Positions 19,023 through 30,159 of a DNA stretch of 64,000 nucleotides are shown piece after piece. Under the pieces are notes generated by a model, which was given only the letters and a program-made list of their open reading frames with translations, made no database searches and was not told the DNA's origin. Made by a program: the position numbers and the translations under genes. Source of the DNA: Beverwykella pulmonaria. Its lineage: Eukaryota; Ascomycota; Dothideomycetes; Pleosporales; Melanommataceae. The DNA lies in contig BCHH01000002.1 in the NCBI GenBank assembly GCA_001599595.1, positions 3,139,341 through 3,203,340 on the forward strand, read 5' to 3'. Positions within the stretch are counted from its first letter, which is position 1. The number at the start of each line of letters is the position of its first letter.

Positions 19023-20835
19023 GGAGGAGATGGAGCAAAGCCAAAGGGTGTCGTACAGGTACGAAGCATATCCATGATTGAGAGCCTTAACACAAGTTTG
19101 ATATCTAGATGGCCTGGTTTCTTTTCAAAATGCCGTCTCCCTACATACTTGAACATGTTCAATGCTCCTTATGCCATTCCTCGCGTATCCATCACGCACT
19201 CAACCCAGGCTACTTCCCTTCTTCGTCGGGAGGCCGTCTCAACGCACTCATTGTTGGCACAGGGAGTGCTATACCCCAGGCAGGTTATCCCCGCTCGACA
19301 CTGCGTTACATCTCTGCTCATGCACGTCCTGCCCCGCTGGTAATTACTTCTGCGCGCCGATCCCGTGCTCCTCCCATTGGCATGTATCCGCGGCCTCGTC
19401 CCGTCAATTTCCGCCCTTGGCTCGGCGATGCGCTCTCCAACCCCCCTCGAACATCGAATCTAGATCTGCATCCTGCGGCGAGATTTCATCTCAGCGAATC
19501 CCCCGCGACTTCGACATGGCGATCATTTCAGCCCCAAATCTGCATCCCCAATCAACTGGTTCGGGTCTCCATCCCGCTATGCCCGCGACGAGAGATCATC
19601 CCACTCCTTACGCGTCAGCGGCAAGGGCCGGGTTGTGAAGGGCGTCCCGGGAGCAGGTTTGTCTCTTATGCATGCGGTAGGTCTGCGGAAGTGGCGTAGG
19701 GCCGCGGCAGAATCACAGCGAAGGCGTGGAGCGGGCGTGTTTGGTTTGAGGTGGTGGAGGTGGAAGGGTGGTTTGCGTGGGCGGGGATAGCGAGGTAGTG
19801 TGCTGGTGGATAGGAGCTGAGCGCAAGAGTTTGAAGACCATACCGGTTTGATGTCGAGATGTTCGCCCGCAAAACGACTCAGCAACGTACCGCCCCATCC
19901 TCACTCCGATATTCCAAGTCTCAGCGAGACGTCGAGGCTAAGACGGAGGTATCTCCGACCGTGGAGCTGGGTACGGAGCCCACCCAATGGAGGAGAGGAG
20001 AGCGCGCTGTATGTCGTACACCCCTTCCCGAGGTGTTGGTGCACAATGGTCACGCCGCGGCTGGAGGTGGGAGCAGTGTGTGAGGTGAGAGTTCGAGTGT
20101 CTCTGGGGCCAGGTCAGTGGGTTGGAGGACATTTTGGGGGTTGGAGAAATAGAAGTGGTGAGGGTTTTGTTGGGGGGAGGGGGTTTGGCGATTAGAGGAC
20201 CGCTGTTTACTCTTACATTTGCTATCGCTTGGGGGGTCCCGTGTATATCCCACGGATGATGGAGAGAAAAAAATACAGAGACATCATGATAGTAATGAAG
20301 TTGGTATAGCTGAGAATGCGTATGAACAAAGCTTGGTGGAACGGCGGGTAAGAAACAAAGGGGAAGAGGTTAGGTCAACAATGTTCAAATCTGGGACATC
20401 TTCCTTTCAGTGATGTTTTAGCACCGATAAACTATACTTTAGAGGCAGAAGCTGATGATCTCACTAAATCAATAATTTTTTCTCGGATTCAATTAGACTT
20501 GGCAACATTACTGGTTTCACACGGTTCAAATCTTCCGTCGATACAATGGCTTCAGCTTACGATTAATCTACAGCATCATCTGTGAAACATGCCTCAAAAT
20601 ATGTCTGACCGAAGTGTTCTCACGGTCTCCGCAAACTAACTCTAAGAATTCTCTATCGAGTATCTTTGCTTGTTTTTATCAAGTATTTCTCCGTGCTCTT
20701 TATTACACTGAACTCTCGCTAACAGAAATCTAGTACTGAGGAGAGAAGAGCCGCTCTTCAATTGTGTCGCTGAAAAGCTCGAACAGTGCGCATTGTATTG
20801 AGTAGCCTGATCCGCGAAAGCTCTTCTATCATTTC
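19023..20835. other. Intergenic region, no supported gene
   Basis: 3' flank of the phosphoesterase gene, then a GC-moderate stretch becoming AT-rich after about 20400. A 196-codon plus-strand open frame (19109-19699) has no domain, signal or intron support, so I leave it uncalled. No tRNA is confirmed; a B-box-like GGTTCAAATC near 20523 lacks a partner A box. Confidence 0.45.
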
Positions 20836-21218
20836 TCAAAGTTCTGCATCGTAGGTACCATCTACGGCTATCATCAACTCGACGATCAATAGCACGTATA
20901 TCAGTGGGCCACCCATGAAAAAAAAGGTTTCGATAAGCCGCCTGAGATGATCAAGAAATCCAGAGTTATTGGCCGGTTCTGCGTTGAAGGTCTGCACTTT
21001 GCGGAGCGCATCACTGTAGCAGATGGGCCACGAGTAGTGATTTACCTTTGGACTGGGCGTCGTATCACTATTTCGAAAGACACTTCTTGCCAAATATGTG
21101 GCTGCACACTTGTCGTTGCACCAGGCTCATCTAGCTCGCTGTCTCCGTCTGTGCAAATCAAACAACAGATGGGACAGCCGTCCTCAATGTCGGAAACTGG
21201 TGTAGTGAAGTCCTTCAT
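20836..21218 (-). pseudogene. Degenerate RING-finger gene
   Basis: The Cys/His pairs of a RING finger can be followed only by changing frame. From an ATG at 21218 comes DIEDGCPIC. In another frame comes CSHIFGKKCLSK followed directly by a stop at the place where RING proteins usually have Trp. After a further shift comes a WPIC word in the position of the last CPxC pair. A hydrophobic tail to a stop at 20836 follows. The order C-x2-C, C-x-H-x3-KKC, (C)P-x-C matches fungal RING E3-like proteins. At least two frameshifts and stops make this a relic. Detection is by motif order only. Confidence 0.4.
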
Positions 21219-22624
21219 CTTGATGCTACCAAATAGTCATAGCCCACGCTCGATTATATTCCCTCCGCATACCCTGAATATAACGCTCGCTACAGTGCTC
21301 AGTGATCTTCAACCTGCCTAAGCTGGGGATGATTGACTGCCACTCTATACCCGGGATATTATGATGACCACTGAGCCATTGGTATTGATGATGCAAGATC
21401 CTTTCTCACAACGCATCGTAGCGTTAATGTGCATATATGAAATCTGTTAGAAGTTCCCAAGGGGGCTGCCCTCTGCAACCGTGCAATGTACCCAAGCTCA
21501 CGCGCGAGATCGCGGAACTCAAACAACCTTTCAAGTGGTCCTTGAACTCCTTCATCTGGTCTTCAAACATGCGGAATTATAGAATGTTATTTGAGGCGAC
21601 ATCAACTCCGGCTTCGATTTCATCAGTCTTCTCAGAGCAGCCGCAATACAATACACAACTCCTTTTGGACCCGGACGCCTTACATTCGCGATTACACAAT
21701 TTCAAGATGAGTTCTTGACGCGCCATTGATACTTGCTGTTAACATAGTGTCGGCAATGTTTGTCTTCTGTGAATTCATGTCAGGATATCGACTTGGGCTC
21801 ATTGTTCTCGGTGTTCTGCCGCTTGCCGGTCTTGCCGGAAGACATCTTGAACGACACCTTCAACTTGGTAACCGCACTGGAAACCTCCCAGATATGCCTC
21901 GTCTTCTCCTGTGGCTCAGCCTTGCTGAGCTACCGCTCATGGAAAAAAGTGTCGAAAGTCCGGGTGCAGTTGCAGGCAAGTGCCACTTTGCGGGAGAAAG
22001 GTTACAGAAGCTACGCTGTAAATATTTTGAATGTGACTTCCACGTAAGGAAGATGTAAAGGCGAAGGAGAGGAGCGAGAGTAAGAGAAAGAGTAAGGGTC
22101 GTTGGCAACGTATCTGGAAAGCTAGCCGGATTAGGTGTGATAGTTGAGGACGTAAACAGACAAACGCTTCACACGTCAACATCAAATGCCAAGGGAGTTG
22201 TACATCACAACTCATTGCAATTACATATCTGGTTTCAGATGACAAGTCAACATATCAGGCGTTCTAACCATATTGTGTGTTGTATTTTCCACATAAAACT
22301 CCAAAAAAAACAATGCAAAGATACCTTTGGCTAGTGCAGTAAAGGATGACGAGAACCAAATGAATGGTCTCATTCTTTTCTTACTGGCATTGGACACAGG
22401 TCTTGCTCATGATTGATCACACGGAATCAACGCCTCCACATCTCTGAAAATGGTTTCAGACCCATCTTTTGTCCAGGAAATACAAAATCGAGAAAGAGGG
22501 AAACTAGCACATGTGTCACTGTAGAATGCGTCAAGTATTCAATCCTTATGGGACGTACCTGGATATGAGGGTAACGTCAGCTATATCTTCAACAGGCTCG
22601 GAGTCTCGATACCATCATGTGCCC
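21219..22624. other. AT-rich intergenic region
   Basis: Short overlapping open frames occur on the plus strand (21437-22058), one of them hydrophobic (FCRLPVLPEDILNDTFNLV). I recognise none, and no splice model gave a convincing protein. The left part may be the promoter or upstream part of the RING relic. Confidence 0.4.
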
Positions 22625-23972
22625 CTATTCGTTCGCTGCCTTGTTAGTGTCGCCCCTCACACTGCGAACTCGGAGAGAAGGCATGCTCAGTATCTTATTC
22701 AAACGATTGGCTTTCTTCGCTGCCGGCATGTCCCTTTTCGCATAGTCCTCTCTACGATAAGCCTCGCCCTTACCAGAAGCATGGGGCTCCAAGAATGTGT
22801 CGAAGGTAACTTCGGGGTTGGCCTTGAACACGAACTCGTCACCCAAAGGGCTGTAAACATGACTGGCGACGCGGGAGTACCTCAAAAGATACTGTGACAT
22901 CGGGCCGCGGGGTCGTTGAGCAACTGGACGCGAAAAGTAGTCGTCACCAGTGCTGGCGTTGCGGGTATGGATAGCGCGCTTGCGAAACTCCTGGGGTGGT
23001 ACTGGTGAAGAGACAGGCGGAGGTGCTGTCGTTGGTGAAAGGAGCGGTGTAAGGAAAGGCTGCGACTGGGGAATGGGCGTGCTGGAAACGCGAAGCTCAA
23101 GTGTCGACTGCGCAACAGTCTGTAGACGGTAAGTCTTTGAAAGAGGCGGAGTGGATGAAGCTAGGGTAAACGTGAACGTAGAGATCCCCGCGAAACGACA
23201 TACTTGTTCCTTTACTCTCAGGAGGTACTGCTCAGGATTGCTCTTCCCCCTTTCCATCTCTGCAATCACTGCCTCTCGACCGTCCAGGCTTCGAGGAGAA
23301 AGATCAATTGGCGACTTCAGAAATCCGACCAAGCCTTTTATAGACCAATCCTTCGAACCGGTGTTTTTCTCCCCTATAGCTAAGGCCTGTTTGTCTTCCG
23401 TAGACAAAGCCCATCTGTAGTAGCGCACATTCTTTGCCTTCTTTTGAGGGAAGGGATGTTGTATGAAGGAGGTTCTGTCCATTGGCTGGGCTTCCTCTAT
23501 CACATCCTCTTCTGTGAAAATATTGTCGTAGGATCGCTGCTTGTTTGCCTTCACACGGGAGCTGTCGCGCAACTCGGCTTGATCAGTTCTTGGCTGACTG
23601 AACAGCTGTCGCAATGTGGACCAAGCATCTTTTCCGAGGAGTGAATCGTCGTCAACCGTAAGCCCGCCGATAGACTCAGCATTAGCCTGGCAGCCGAAGT
23701 ATCCTGCGGGGGACCGAGTCAGCTTTGCGGGTGCTGGAAGGGCTGGCGTAAGCTGAGGATGCTGGTCGATATCCAAGACTTCGGGTATGTTGTGCACATT
23801 CTTGGTCGCCCTACCATGATACGGCTTTGCCGGTCGCTTTGGAGTCTTCGGCTATTTTTTTCGTGTCAAGATGTTCTAGTGTAGAGACCACCATGTCAGG
23901 TTCACTCACCCTCTTCAACAACCTGGAATGCATAATGGGCTCAATCATCTTCTTCAAAAACTTGTGAGCCAT
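22625..23972 (-). CDS. Hypothetical fungal protein (two exons)
   Basis: Exons 23972-23910 and 23851-22625 encode 429 aa. The 58-nt intron is textbook: donor GTGAGT, branch CTTGAC, acceptor ATAG. It joins MHSRLLKR to PKTPKRPAKPYHGRATKN in frame, which gives an ATG start that exon 2 alone lacks. The N-terminus is short and very basic. The middle is polar with the aromatic motif KNVRYYRWALSTEDKQALAIG. A Pro/Ser-rich linker (PPPVSSPVPPQEFRKRAI) follows, then a second conserved-looking block (SQYLLRYSRVASHVYSPLGDEFVFKANPE, shown here as a motif region only). I recognise no domain, signal peptide or membrane segment. The basic ends suggest nucleic-acid or nuclear association, but that is inference. 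Confidence 0.7.
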
Positions 23973-24712
23973 CTCGGGATGAAGGTGCCGTTTCGTGAGT
24001 TACGGATGGATCTCTGATCGGGGCAAACCCTATAGTCACTGATGGTGAAAAGTCTAGAGCCTAGCTTGCTTAGAGGAAGTGATTTATATATAGTACATGT
24101 ACACATTGTGAAAGTGTGTCACAAGGAGGTAAGTTATTCCGTAGAAAAGTATTTGCTGCCTTGTTCACTGCTGAAAGGCAGCCGAGAGTGCCCCATACTA
24201 TAGGTGAATGGACGCACTAAGCACTTTACATTGGTGAAAGGCAAATGCCAAATGATGATGGTAAAACGAATTGCGAAAAAAACTTGAAAAGCAGCGAAGC
24301 TTACATACAGATGAGATTTACCTTCTAAAATATCAACTGCATTGAGGCAGAGTGGTGATATAGATTAATACTAAGTCTTCTCGAATTTTCCAAATGCATA
24401 TTGGGGAAGAATCCTAATAGTGAAATTCTGTGTTCCTGATTGCCCACAGTGTCCCTCACAGCGTCTACTTTACTTCCAACAGACAATAATACCAACCCAA
24501 ATTTCTTTGTCAAAGATGTAAATGCCGAAGTATTGTATGTGTGCTATTCTCTTTAATAAATCCACATGGAAGGAGATCCCTTCTTGTCGAAAAAGACCTT
24601 GCTTAGGACGCAGTACTATTGTTGAAACAGAAGCGTTGCTGATTTGCTCTCTATCAAGATTCTTCCTCGACGAGCTGCCGTATGGCTTGCTACAAGAAAG
24701 TCTGCAAGACAT
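23973..24712. other. AT-rich intergenic region
   Basis: Promoter of the 429-aa gene at the left; otherwise AT-rich sequence without recognisable coding content. Confidence 0.45.
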
Positions 24713-25391
24713 TTATTCGTACCCAGAGTCATTCGAAACCTGCTTTCTGTTTCTGATAATAGAACGACTCGACTTTTGTGATACATCTTCAATATCGCTG
24801 TCCCAACTAGATCTGATTTTAAAGGTGAGCCTCTCAAATGCAGGAGTGTTACCCTTTTCCTTGCGCAGCTTAGAGTTAGAGTTTGTGCTGTATGATCGAT
24901 GATAATGCTCCATACAATTAACCATGTCGACTACTTTATGAATGTTCTTGTAGATGGGTTGAAGTTTACACCAAGAAGCTTCCCTGGTCATATCGGCAAT
25001 GTATTTGTGAGTATCATTCTCCTCGTCATCTTCGAGCCGGACTTTCGAAGACTCGTCGACATACCTATTCGGGATGGGGTTGTCGTCGTGTGATGTTGCG
25101 TGAGAAATACCACCTGTGTCCAACTTTGAAGCGAGCGCCTCTCGAGTTGCATATCTTGTCTCAGACTTCTGCAACCGCTGTCTTTGCCAGATGTCACACC
25201 TCCCTTCCTTCATTTCCTTTGTTTAGCATGGTGTTAGAAAACAGATGAGCAATTCTCACAGTTGGCTTCTGAACTGTAGCAGGCATAAGGGCAGAATGCA
25301 TATAGCTAGCGCATAGTAACGGCACAGGGCGCATGGCCATAATAGAACATACATACATACGTGAAGTTTTAGCTGTGATATTGAGCATCAT
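24713..25391 (-). CDS. Possible small orphan gene (two exons, weak)
   Basis: A 167-codon minus-strand frame ends with a stop at 24713. A 43-nt intron candidate (25259-25217, GTGAGA...CTAAACAAAG) would join an upstream 44-codon exon starting at 25391 (MMLNITAKTS), for 211 aa in total. The protein is polar with many charged residues, has no recognised domain, and ends SNDSGYE. An alternative single-exon start is the ATG at 25213. It lies in an AT-rich, relic-bearing stretch beside a dead transposon, so it may be a decayed or spurious frame. The only support is frame length and plausible splice sites. Confidence 0.3.
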
Positions 25392-25420
25392 TTTGCACTC
25401 TCATGAATCACGTGTCTGTG

Positions 25421-26640
25421 CTAATTGAGCTTTATATGTCCATTGCGCGCAACAGGTCGCCGCCTGCGCATCCCCGCTGCCATATACGCGCCACTGGGGC
25501 TCTTCAAGGTTCTAGCGCATTGCCATCCTCCACAACCTCCTGCGAGTATGTTCTTCTTGATCATCGCCTGTTCCCTTGCAAGGCTGTGTAGAGTGATGAA
25601 GTGCTTCTTGTTAATCATAGTTACACCTCCTCGATACAGGCGTTCTACCTGGTCGCGATAAACCGTCTTTAGTGGACCAAAGACTGCAACATCGCAGGGC
25701 TGGAGCTTGTGAGAGGTGTGAGAGGGAGTCGGCATATAATGGTGTTGTTTTCGAAACAAAATTCTAAGATTTCGAGGGTCTCGTGTGCCCCAAAGCCATC
25801 ACATGTTAGCATTCGTGGTTTCTGGTTAGCCGTGCCTTGGCTAGGAGTCAAATACTCCTTTCATCCACTCCAAGCTGAGGTAGAAATCGTTATAGCCAGA
25901 CTCGGGGCATGCATAGACCCATCCAGAGGTAAGGTACGTTGTCCAATTGCTTTGATGGGTAGAGGCTGGTTAGATTATCATTAGGTTCAAATACTCACCG
26001 CTTGCAGATATACACTCCATGGCTGTCACCATAGTCCGCTTAACACTGGCGCCTCTACCATAGCATAGTCTCGCTGGTCATCCTTGCCTAGGAGGATCTT
26101 AACACAGCCTAGCGTAGAAAGCACAACTCCTGTTCTCTCGTCCATATTGTAGACATTCTCTGGCGCGATGTCTGGTCTACAAAGTCCCGTTTCGATCACC
26201 TCTAACCACTGAGTGATCTTGTCATATATGTTGTTGTCATGACGATTCCAGTCCATCGTCCTGTTTTTTTCCTGTAAGTTCTGGATGGCAACGCACAAAT
26301 GCCTAAGGCCAGTTCTTGTTCGGCGGCTTGATCGCTTTCGTCGTAGATCGCCGGCGAGCGAGGCTGAAGGCCAGCGAATGTATGAACTTGATGCGTACGG
26401 GAGATTTGAGTGCAGACATTCGAAATAGAAACATATCGAAGGCTTTCTCTTTTGACGGGGTAAGGTATTGCTGGCGTTCGGTCGTTGTCTTTCTTGAGGA
26501 TCACCGTCCGCGGTGACGATACCACACATTTGGAGGGAGTTCGTTCTTGCGCCAACGCCTGGCTGGCTCGATCCATGGCTACTTACTGTACTGTGCCGAT
26601 GCTAATCGGAAGCAAAGGCTGCTCCACGCGGCAAAGAACA
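25421..26640 (-). mobile_element. Degenerate pogo/Fot1-type DNA transposon (transposase relic)
   Basis: Minus-strand fragments in shifting frames match the order of a Tc1/mariner-superfamily pogo (Fot1-like) transposase. The helix-turn-helix/Tc5-like part lies around 26200-26580. It is followed by YNMDERTGVVLSTLG with GKDDQR at about 26050-26160. The central DDE segment TCDGFGAHETLEILEFCFEN is at about 25730-25810. SHTSHKLQPCDVAVFGPLK, RDQVERLYRGG follow at about 25590-25720. The ENN...CRLP and SHTSHKL words are in different frames, so there is a frameshift near 25735, and other breaks occur upstream. Internal parts between 25850 and 26040 look deleted. It cannot encode an active enzyme. I could not identify convincing terminal inverted repeats or a TA duplication, so the element borders are unknown. 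Confidence 0.8.
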
Positions 26641-27206
26641 ATGTGCGCTAATAATAGAATAAAACAACATTGCTGCCAAGCGGCAGATTGGGCATAGCGC
26701 ATAATTTCGTTTTAGTACTCTTTGTATACCGGTATTATGACATAGCCGTGTCTTGTATGCAAAGACTATACGCTAAGCCACGTGGCGACCCTCTTCTGCA
26801 CGGAGAAACTCCCGGGTGGTATTATTAGAGCCTGTAAATATGGCCTTTCTTAGTCGGGGTATCGTCTTATAGCTTTGAAACTCGAAAATATACTAAGTTC
26901 GGGTAGGGGTAACAGCTGAGGCGTGAACAGTCGCTGCGAATGGAACGATCGGCAGCATACCCAGGACTTCCGTATTATTTTTAGCTAGGACCTAACATTA
27001 TATGCACGATTAGCTGAATAATAGCGAGATGCTGTCTGAGATGCTGTCTGCAACCCTATAAACCCGCGTAGATATACTTCAGGTCCTTAATTAGGTGATG
27101 CAGCTCCGCTACGGCGGTTGTTCCATTACGGGCGAATGTACATTAGAACTTTGTTAGTATATCGCTGTTCATTTGTTGCTAATTATGTTCTCTCGCCCTA
27201 ACCGGC
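26641..27206. other. AT-rich spacer between relics
   Basis: No gene seen. It may include the 5' non-coding end of the pogo-type element. Near 27025-27050 the word GATGCTGTCTG is directly repeated. Confidence 0.4.
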
Positions 27207-28010
27207 CTATAATAAAGCATGATCTTTGGCCTTTCTGGTAAACTTCGTCAAATGCGGCTCCACAATATATACCACGCTCTTGATGAACTCATCGACATGG
27301 TCATGAGGGTTTAGCTTATTCTTCAAATCGCTCATTAGTCCCTCGCTATACTCGATGATTCCAGCCCACACGACCCTCGGTCGTGAAATAGGCGTTCTTG
27401 GGAAGATGGGTCCACCAGCATATTCAAACCTGTTTGGAGGTGCGGTAGGGTTTGTTAACCTCTGTTAATTATTTTCCAGGTTATGTGGTCTACGGACACG
27501 CCATTCCTCATCTGTCTCACTGGTGACCCCTAGATCATCTGATTCTTCATCGAAGACATGGCCACACAGAAAGCTGTCAATAATAGATGCTTTATTCACG
27601 ATTCGGAGCTGCCCATCTCTAGGTGGCTCGCCTCGCAATCCAACGCCCTCGATCTGCGGCCCTGGAGAAGATCATCCTTCAGCGACGGAGAGGTTGGACA
27701 GGCGATTCACGATTATAAGGAGACAGTTTCGACGAGATAATTCGGGGACCATGTACGAAAAGTTGTAGAAGCGGCCGAAGCCGTTCGCCTGGATTGTGGG
27801 TCATGAGAGGGGGGCAGTTCAACCACAATCAAGAGCTTACGTTTGAGATGTCATAGACATGAGTGCGAAGCGAGCCATAAACTAGTTTAGTGATGATAGG
27901 CCCAATATATGGACCTTCGAGCTTAGCAGGGCTTTTCTCCTTTTTTGCGCCTTCAAATAATCGTGCCGCGTTTCGAAAGGGGCTGAGCCTGGTGTTTCAT
28001 TGCGCCATAT
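27207..28010 (-). pseudogene. Unidentified pseudogene with preserved intron
   Basis: A coherent minus-strand reading ends at a stop at 27207. The 52-nt intron (27840-27789, GTAAGC...ATCCAG) is intact and joins THVYDISN to ANGFGRFYNF in frame. Downstream the 194-codon exon is interrupted by two in-frame stops, TGA at 27674-27672 and TAA at 27467-27465. The protein-like frame is conserved around both (for example DSFLCGHVFDEESDDLG and VDEFIKSVVYIVEPHLTKF). The TAA could come from CAA, as expected for C-to-T decay. The 5' end is unclear because the frame is lost near 28010. I do not recognise the family. Confidence 0.55.
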
Positions 28011-28512
28011 CCTGTGCTTTCTGGCCAATTGTGTTTGGTGATTATTACTTTGATAGCTCGAGGATTAGAATTGGGTGCATTGTGCAATTACAATGTAAAA
28101 TTGTAGAAGCGTGAAATTTTACTGTGGAATCCATAATGAAGTTCACAATTATTGCGAGTACTGTACAGTGCAAAATCAGACACCTAAAAGTAGATTGGGT
28201 TGGAAAATCTGAGCCTCATATTCAGGGACAGACCAACTGGTAGGTACGATCAGAATAACATCGCAAGAAATGCCCTCACATTAGGACATTCTTAAAAGAA
28301 AGCGATGTCAGAATTCAATCCTATACCAGCCGTCTTCCCGCCGTCCGAAACTGGCACACCTCCTAGGGATACGATTAACTAATATTCTAGCAGTTTTTAA
28401 TATTCAGATATAGCTCATTGTAGGCAAACCAACCTTCTAACTCTGCAGAGCAGGCGATTAATCGACACAACCTACCAACTTCCCTTTCCCAAAGACTGGG
28501 GGTATTATCTAC
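28011..28512. other. AT-rich intergenic region
   Basis: Probable 5' remains of the pseudogene and the 3' flank of the 316-aa gene. A WRNETPGSAPF word near 28000 in another frame suggests that the pseudogene originally extended further. Nothing else seen. Confidence 0.4.
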
Positions 28513-29463
28513 TTACATTTGTTTAGGCGAGCCATTATATTCCCTGCCAATCTCAATCCAGACATCCCAATCATCCTCACTCAGCGTACTGTTCTTATGG
28601 AACCTAAACCGCATCTGACTATTCAAGTTCTCCACGGAATACTGGCCCTTTCCAAGATCACGCTTCGCTGTTACCTCAACGCTCGACTTGCTCGAATTGG
28701 AGGGGGAAATGCCGTCAAGCGTCTTAGACAAAGCGCTATCATCTTGCACCGGTTCGGAATCAGAGGTGCCCGCCTCCTCATCAACGTAGCCGAAAACAGC
28801 AGCATGCGAGAGACTATACCCATCCCCAAGCATTTTTTCCATCATGCATTTGTTAACGACCTGCGCCTTTCGAGAAGAAACTTGGCCACATGTCACACGA
28901 TCATCTGAGCCGTGGGAGGGCCAGGGTTTCGGGATCGAGAGGGATCGGATCTTGTCTAAAACAAACAGCGGTGTAGGAATACTGGTCGCCGAACTACCTT
29001 CCACCATTTCGGAACCTGTGGTGCCCGAAGAACAGTCAGTGTATTTCATAACAGCGTCATGCGGACGTCTATACCCATCCCCCTGCCCCTTTTTCACCAT
29101 CTGTGCATCTCCTACCTTCACCTTGCCTTTCTTCATCTCGCCAAATACCATTCGCTCGTCCAGGTTGTGGGAAGGCCAAGGTTTCATGACACCTAGCGGC
29201 TCGATCACTTCCATAGCTTCTTGCTTGGAAAGTGCGGGTTGGGGTACCTCAGTGCCAGTGCGAGGCATCTGAACATGTGGGTGCGAGAGATCACCTGAGT
29301 ATACAGTGCGAGGTCCAAACATTTCAGCGGCCGAGACGTGCGATTGATCAGCTTTGAATAGTCTGCCAGAAACTGTGCGGCGGAGGACAGGATGTTGAAT
29401 TCCGGGCTGGACGGGGTTGTCGTTTAGGTCGTGGACGTAAGCGTCTGTCTTGCGGATAGGCAT
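28513..29463 (-). CDS. Orphan protein with an 85-residue internal duplication
   Basis: Single-exon 316-aa protein starting at the ATG at 29463. It has no signal peptide, membrane span or known domain. The middle consists of two diverged units in tandem: KPWPSH starting at residue 94 and again at 179. Each continues with GDGYxxxHxAVxxY and a Ser/Thr/Gly-Glu stretch (CSSGTTGSEMVEG versus EEAGTSDSEPVQD). The two 68-residue cores align without gaps. The C-terminus (MRFRFHKNSTLSEDDWDVWIE) is more structured. The gene-wide reading frame over 950 bp in a relic-rich block argues that it is under selection, but function is unknown. Confidence 0.65.
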   Translation of the reverse strand: MPIRKTDAYVHDLNDNPVQPGIQHPVLRRTVSGRLFKADQSHVSAAEMFGPRTVYSGDLSHPHVQMPRTGTEVPQPALSKQEAMEVIEPLGVMKPWPSHNLDERMVFGEMKKGKVKVGDAQMVKKGQGDGYRRPHDAVMKYTDCSSGTTGSEMVEGSSATSIPTPLFVLDKIRSLSIPKPWPSHGSDDRVTCGQVSSRKAQVVNKCMMEKMLGDGYSLSHAAVFGYVDEEAGTSDSEPVQDDSALSKTLDGISPSNSSKSSVEVTAKRDLGKGQYSVENLNSQMRFRFHKNSTLSEDDWDVWIEIGREYNGSPKQM

Positions 29464-30159
29464 GGTGAGTGACTGTTTGTGTTTCGTTTTACGTGTATGC
29501 GAACTTGTACTGCAGGAGAAATATGGACGTTAAGAGAGGCATATATGTATGTGAGGAAATGGACATTGTGTGTAGACGTGGAATAACGAACATGTATTGT
29601 GGGCTAACAGAGAGGGTTATAATCTAGTGAATCTGTTCATGAACGACGTGAGTCAATGTCTGAAACTTTATAATGATATCGGACTAGTGAACTAGGAAGT
29701 ATGTAACCAAGAACGCGGATGTATAGTGTTGAAATGAAGAAAATTAGAGAAAAAATGTTTGAACAAGTGTCGTAGAAAGACCTGGCGTGGCGAAGGTGGT
29801 GTTTTCACGCTTGTATGAGTAACTGATACCGACCATGAAAGTGTCACGCCGTGAACTCCATCTCACAAACACAGATGAATCACAAGAAACCAAAATAAGC
29901 GGCAGCATGTAGGCTCCATCTATTCCAACGCTATGCAACAGAAGATAGCAGACGCGAATATTGTGAAAAACTCCCATCATCAAAAGATCCTCAAACACCA
30001 CAATACTAAACCCACTCATGTCCTCGTGAGAATGATATCTTTTAATATGCGAACTACACGCACATACCAGGTCTTTTGAACAGTAGATGTAAAACACCGC
30101 TCGCTCGATCATCACCTTGCCGAATACACCTGGAAATAGGGGAAATTTTTTTATCATTC
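29464..30159. other. Intergenic, no gene seen
   Basis: Promoter of the 316-aa gene and 3' flank of the Utp12-domain gene. A 139-codon minus-strand frame (29744-30163) overlaps the end of the Utp12-domain gene and has no recognisable features. Confidence 0.45.

Noticed and set aside
19109..19699. 196-codon plus-strand frame after the phosphoesterase gene
   Set aside because: No domain, signal or introns; starts within the presumed 3' region of the upstream gene.
20518..20534. tRNA gene (B-box-like GGTTCAAATC)
   Set aside because: No A box or cloverleaf arms at proper distance.
25395..26800. CACGTG words at 25407 and 26779 as terminal inverted repeats of the pogo-type element
   Set aside because: Similarity extends only about nine bases, and no TA duplication is evident.
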